This document shows, in pieces, positions 31,828 through 35,073 of a stretch of 35,073 nt of DNA. The translations under genes and the position numbers were made by a program. Each line of letters starts with the position of its first letter. Within the stretch, counting starts at the first letter, position 1. The stretch is from an uncultured Pelagibacteraceae bacterium (lineage in GTDB: Bacteria; Pseudomonadota; Alphaproteobacteria; Pelagibacterales; Pelagibacteraceae): assembly GCA_902528135.1 (NCBI GenBank), contig CABZRS010000002.1, positions 79,409 through 114,481 on the forward strand, written 5' to 3'. The notes under the pieces are model-generated. The model made no database searches. It was not told the DNA's origin and saw nothing but the letters and a program-made list of their open reading frames with translations.

Positions 31828-32965
31828 TTGATAACTGCTCTGATCCTTTAGAAAGAAGTTCTTTATAAAGTTTTATATCTGTATCACCTTCACATCCAAT
31901 TAATAAAACGTTCGAATTCATATCTAATTCAAGATCCTTTTTAATTTGTTTATTATTACAACTAACATTTATACTTATTAGAGCAGGTGCTGAACATTCT
32001 CCTGCAACAATGTTATCATCACCAAAGTATCCCTTAGCTAACATCGCAACTGATAATGGTATGTCATCATCTGGAATACTCATGCAATTATTTACTGAGT
32101 TTTTAAGAATTTGCCATGGGACTAATGATACATCTCCACATGACATTCCTCCCATAATACTCTCTTTTTCTATTTCAACTCTAGTAAGTTTACCAGCATC
32201 AATGCTTTTTAAGACACAGTCTGCATTTTTTGGCTCAATAATAATAATTTTTGGAATTCTTTTAAAATATCTGGCAACTCCTGCAATTACACCAGAGGCC
32301 ATTCCTCCTACACCTGCCTGTAAAAATATATGAGTAATATAATGATTAGTTTGTTTGGAGATTTCTTCTATCATGACTGAATATCCAGCCATGGTTAGTT
32401 TTGGTACTTTTTGATAACCTTCCCAGGCAACATCTTGTACAATTTCCCAGCCATTTTCCTTAGATTGCTTTATGCATTCATCTAAAGAATTTTCGTAATT
32501 TCCCTTTACTCTTGTCACCTCTGCTCCAAGTTTTCGCATCTCGTCAGCTCTTGTTTCACTAACAAATTCACTTATAAAAATTTTACATGAAATACCTAGT
32601 CTTTTTGCTCCCCAGGCAACTGATTTTCCATGATTTCCTGCTGTTGCTGTAGCAACTACCACATCTTTTCTTCCAGCTGAAACTTCCGCTACTGCATAAG
32701 CACCACCAAGAGCTTTAAAAGATTTAAGTCCAAATCTTTTTGATTCATCCTTGTAAAAAATATTTTTAAGGCCAAGATCTTTTGAAAGTTTATTTAAATT
32801 AAGTAGGGGAGCAGGTTCATAATTCTCCCAACTAGAAACAGTATTAAAGGCCTTATCAATAGTTTCTTTATTTAATACACTTAATATTTCTTCTCTACTA
32901 AATGAATAATTTTTATTTTTAATAAATGATGAAAATTTATTAATATGACTATAATCAATAGACAT
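31820..32965 (-). CDS. Diaminopropionate ammonia-lyase-like PLP enzyme
   Basis: Fold-type II PLP enzyme, 381 aa, closest in pattern to 2,3-diaminopropionate ammonia-lyase, which makes pyruvate and ammonia. PLP lysine Lys84 lies in KSFKALGGAYAV, the phosphate-binding region is GVGGMASGV, and VQDVAWEGYQKVP contains Asp178. The block before the asparagine loop reads ATATAGNHGKSVAWGA with Ala109 where E. coli DpaL, as I recall, has the catalytic Asp of ATDGNHG. This could mean altered stereospecificity or another beta-eliminating substrate such as a hydroxyamino acid. It lies in an operon between the glutamine-synthetase-like gene and the photolyase, consistent with ammonia release for nitrogen scavenging. 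Confidence 0.8.
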   Translation of the reverse strand: MSIDYSHINKFSSFIKNKNYSFSREEILSVLNKETIDKAFNTVSSWENYEPAPLLNLNKLSKDLGLKNIFYKDESKRFGLKSFKALGGAYAVAEVSAGRKDVVVATATAGNHGKSVAWGAKRLGISCKIFISEFVSETRADEMRKLGAEVTRVKGNYENSLDECIKQSKENGWEIVQDVAWEGYQKVPKLTMAGYSVMIEEISKQTNHYITHIFLQAGVGGMASGVIAGVARYFKRIPKIIIIEPKNADCVLKSIDAGKLTRVEIEKESIMGGMSCGDVSLVPWQILKNSVNNCMSIPDDDIPLSVAMLAKGYFGDDNIVAGECSAPALISINVSCNNKQIKKDLELDMNSNVLLIGCEGDTDIKLYKELLSKGSEQLSNG

Positions 32966-32968
32966 ATT

Positions 32969-34294
32969 TTAACAATCCAAAGTATTAGATCTTTCCCACT
33001 TTGTAATAGGTTTCAATTTATCAAATTTTTCTTTTAACTTGAAACTTTCTATTTCAGATTTTTTTAATTTGATGTAACTGTTTAAGACATTTTTACCAAA
33101 TGCATTTTTCATAACTGTATTAGAACTTAACATTTCTAAGGAATCTTCTAATGTATTTGGTAATTTTGGCAGGTTGGGATATTTTTCGTGATCAGTATAC
33201 ATATTACAGAATAATGGTTTTCCAGGATTAACTTTTTTTGTAATCCCATTTATACCCGCTGCTAAAACTCCTGCTTGTAGCAAATATGGATTTGCTGATC
33301 CATCCATTAATCTTAGTTCAAACCTTCCTGGATCTGGAATTCTAATCATGTGTGTTCGATTATTTCCTGTGTACGAAATACTACTTGGCGACCATGTTGC
33401 GCCAGATTTTGTCGGCGGTGCATTAATTCTTCTATAACTATTTAATGTTGGATTAAAAAAAGCTGATAATGAACCTGCATACTTAATTACTCCACCTAAA
33501 AAATTATATGCTAATTTACTAAGCCCAAGTTTATCATTTTTATCTAAAAATTTATTTTTTTTCTTATCCCATAGAGAAATATGTGCATGACATCCATTAC
33601 CTGTCAGTTGTTCAAATGGTTTAGGCATAAATGTTGCTCTCAATCCATGCTTTTCTGCTATAGACTTAACCATAAATTTAAAAAATGTATGTCTGTCTGC
33701 TGTAGTTAAGCAGTCAGTGTAGTCCCAATTCATTTCAAATTGGCCATTAGCATCTTCATGATCATTTTGATATGGGTTCCATCCCAATGTAATCATGCAA
33801 TCGCATATCTCTTTTATTAAATCATATTGCCTCATTAAAGCTGATTGGTCATAACAAGGTTTAGATTGAGTATCCCTTGAGTCTGCAATAGTGCTACCAT
33901 CAGGTGATATAAGAAAATATTCACACTCAACACCCGATTTCATCGTGTAACCTTGATTTGATAGTGATTTTATTTGGTTTTTTAACATCACTCTTGGTGA
34001 TGCCTCAACAGGTTTGCCATTCATCCATAGGTCTGAAGCAAGCCAACCTACTTCTTTATTCCAAGGTAATTGAATCAAGCTATTTGGATCCGGAATAGCA
34101 AACATATCAGAATCTGCTGGTGACATATCAAGCCACGCTGCAAATCCAGCAAATCCTGCACCATTTTTTTGCATCTCTTTTATTGCTTGTGCAGGTACTA
34201 ATTTTGATCTTAATACACCAAACAAATCAACGAAACTTATTAAAAAATATTTAATTTTTTTAGATTTAGCAATATTAGATAAATTTTTGGGCAT
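32969..34294 (-). CDS. glnT: Glutamine synthetase family protein, GlnT / gamma-glutamylmethylamide synthetase type
   Basis: ATP-dependent ligase of 441 aa joining ammonia or an amine to glutamate. Metal and substrate residues are recognisable: GVECEYFLIS (Glu123, Glu125), EDANGQFEMNW, GNGCHAHISLW, NSYRRI, and RIPDPGRFELRLMDGSANPY. The length and the N-terminal segment fit the GlnT/GmaS branch, not GlnA (about 470 aa with an adenylylation Tyr). The branch includes GlnT-type glutamine synthetases and GmaS, which forms gamma-glutamylmethylamide from methylamine. The upstream neighbour is a GlxD/MgsC-type glutamate-synthase-like gene, 39 bp away, an arrangement known for both glx-glnT and mgs-gmaS operons. 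I cannot decide between ammonia and methylamine by eye. Confidence 0.87.
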   Translation of the reverse strand: MPKNLSNIAKSKKIKYFLISFVDLFGVLRSKLVPAQAIKEMQKNGAGFAGFAAWLDMSPADSDMFAIPDPNSLIQLPWNKEVGWLASDLWMNGKPVEASPRVMLKNQIKSLSNQGYTMKSGVECEYFLISPDGSTIADSRDTQSKPCYDQSALMRQYDLIKEICDCMITLGWNPYQNDHEDANGQFEMNWDYTDCLTTADRHTFFKFMVKSIAEKHGLRATFMPKPFEQLTGNGCHAHISLWDKKKNKFLDKNDKLGLSKLAYNFLGGVIKYAGSLSAFFNPTLNSYRRINAPPTKSGATWSPSSISYTGNNRTHMIRIPDPGRFELRLMDGSANPYLLQAGVLAAGINGITKKVNPGKPLFCNMYTDHEKYPNLPKLPNTLEDSLEMLSSNTVMKNAFGKNVLNSYIKLKKSEIESFKLKEKFDKLKPITKWERSNTLDC

Positions 34295-34333
34295 TAATAA
34301 TTATACTACGAATTATTTATTAACTATCAATAA

Positions 34334-35073
34334 CTATTTCTTTTTTATACCTGGTATCCAGCTGGTTCCTGCCAAAGGTACTCTAGCCATTGCTGCAGCC
34401 TCAACGGTTAATGCACATAAATCCTCTGGTTCTAAGTTATGAAGACTGTTTTTACCACACGCTCGTGCAATAGTTTGTGCTTCTAAAGACATGACCTTTA
34501 AATAATTTGATAATTTTCTACCAGCTATTTTTGGATCTAATCTTTTCATTAGCTCTGGTTTCTGAGTTGAAATTCCTGCAGGATCATTTCCCTCATGCCA
34601 GTCATCGTACGCTCCAGCTTTACTTCCAAGTTTTTCATATTCTTTTTCCCATTTAGGATCATTATCACCAATTGCAATCATAGCTGCACTCCCAATGGAT
34701 ACTGCATCTGCTCCTAACGCAAGAGCTTTAGCTACATCCGCACCATTTCTAATTCCACCTGAAATTATAAGCTGAACTTCTCTATGAGAATTTAAATCTT
34801 GCAAAGCATCTACGGCAGGTCTTATACAGGCTAAAGTTGGTTGACCAACATTTTCAATAAATACTTCTTGTGTTGCTGCAGTTCCACCTTGCATACCATC
34901 TAGGACAACAACATCTGCTCCAGCTTTTACAGCTAATGCTGTATCATAATATGGTCTTGCTCCAGCAATTTTAATAAAAATAGGAACTTTCCATTTAGTA
35001 ATTTCTCTTAATTCTAAAATTTTTATTTTTAAATCATCAGGACCGGTCCAATCAGGGTGACGACATGCAGATC
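34334..35073 (-). CDS. Glutamate synthase large-subunit-like protein (GlxD / MgsC type), C-terminal part
   Basis: FMN-binding (beta/alpha)8 domain related to the synthase domain of glutamate synthase. The frame is open to the window edge; the first visible residues read CRHPDWTGPDDLKIKI, so the gene continues beyond 35073 and the Met at 34894 is internal. Visible elements: GARPYYDTALAVKAGADVVV, DGMQGGTAATQEVF, SGGIRNGADVAKALALGADA (FMN phosphate site), DPAGISTQKPEL and ARACGKNSLHNLEPEDL. These are typical of stand-alone GlxD/MgsC proteins, which work with separate GlxB/GlxC (MgsA/MgsB) subunits. The partners should lie just outside the window on the minus strand. Product would be glutamate or N-methylglutamate, depending on the amine donor. 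Confidence 0.9.
   Translation of the reverse strand, partial: SACRHPDWTGPDDLKIKILELREITKWKVPIFIKIAGARPYYDTALAVKAGADVVVLDGMQGGTAATQEVFIENVGQPTLACIRPAVDALQDLNSHREVQLIISGGIRNGADVAKALALGADAVSIGSAAMIAIGDNDPKWEKEYEKLGSKAGAYDDWHEGNDPAGISTQKPELMKRLDPKIAGRKLSNYLKVMSLEAQTIARACGKNSLHNLEPEDLCALTVEAAAMARVPLAGTSWIPGIKKK

Noticed and set aside
34334-34894. A 186-aa gene starting at the Met at 34894
   Set aside because: The same frame continues upstream to the window edge with conserved GlxD-type sequence (ARPYYDTALAVKAGADVVV), so this Met is internal.
1-35073. RNA genes, CRISPR arrays, insertion sequences or prophage
   Set aside because: Gaps are too short (at most about 114 bp) and none shows tRNA-like, repeat-spacer or transposase-associated structure; base composition looks even throughout.

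Overview
This is a gene-dense, very AT-rich stretch of bacterial chromosome. No gap between genes exceeds about 115 bp and many neighbours abut or overlap. I see no mobile element, CRISPR array, rRNA or tRNA. The streamlining, the low GC, the DmdA-type demethylase, the GlxD-GlnT pair, the reliance on ABC transporters for small organic nitrogen compounds and the lone BioY importer all point to a free-living marine alphaproteobacterium of the SAR11 (Pelagibacterales) type. That placement rests on protein resemblance and gene content, not on a marker gene.

Layout. (1) 1-3187, plus strand: the end of a polyamine-type substrate-binding protein, a strong hairpin with a T-tract, then two permeases (PotB/PotC type). 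(2) 3189-10668, minus strand: a compact seven-gene operon, in transcription order a GcvT/DmdA-fold protein, an S51 peptidase, an FMN 2-hydroxyacid dehydrogenase, a ThDP enzyme, a transthyretin-like (HIUase-fold) protein, a DmdA-like demethylase and a thiolase. (3) 10783-16234, plus strand and divergent from the operon: a complete Dpp/Opp-type ABC importer (binding protein, two permeases, fused double ATPase). (4) 16291-21780, plus strand: BioY, a 3-hydroxyacyl-CoA dehydrogenase/enoyl-CoA hydratase, a small membrane protein, an agmatinase-family ureohydrolase and an aldehyde dehydrogenase. (5) 21777-22964, minus strand: an ArgE-type deacylase. (6) 22990-30406, plus strand: CsaA, a LysE-type exporter, aconitase, a YfgM-like protein, BamB, a cupin-like protein, a ZapE/AFG1 ATPase and YjbQ, mostly overlapping. 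(7) 30403-35073, minus strand: photolyase, a diaminopropionate-ammonia-lyase-like PLP enzyme, a GlnT/GmaS-type glutamine synthetase and the C-terminal part of a GlxD/MgsC-type glutamate-synthase-like protein.

How it fits together. Most of the window scavenges reduced nitrogen and one-carbon compounds. Polyamines or other small cations enter through Pot. The ureohydrolase and aldehyde dehydrogenase could process guanidino compounds. GlxD-GlnT is the kind of pair used for glutamate and gamma-glutamyl-amide chemistry, including the N-methylglutamate route. The most unusual block is the seven-gene minus-strand operon with its divergent importer. It carries two tetrahydrofolate-dependent demethylase-fold proteins, a 2-hydroxyacid dehydrogenase, a ThDP carbon-carbon lyase/ligase and a thiolase. 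That set suggests an uncharacterised route by which an imported methylated compound gives one-carbon units to folate and a carbon skeleton to acetyl-CoA. This is inference from gene content; the substrate cannot be read from the sequence.
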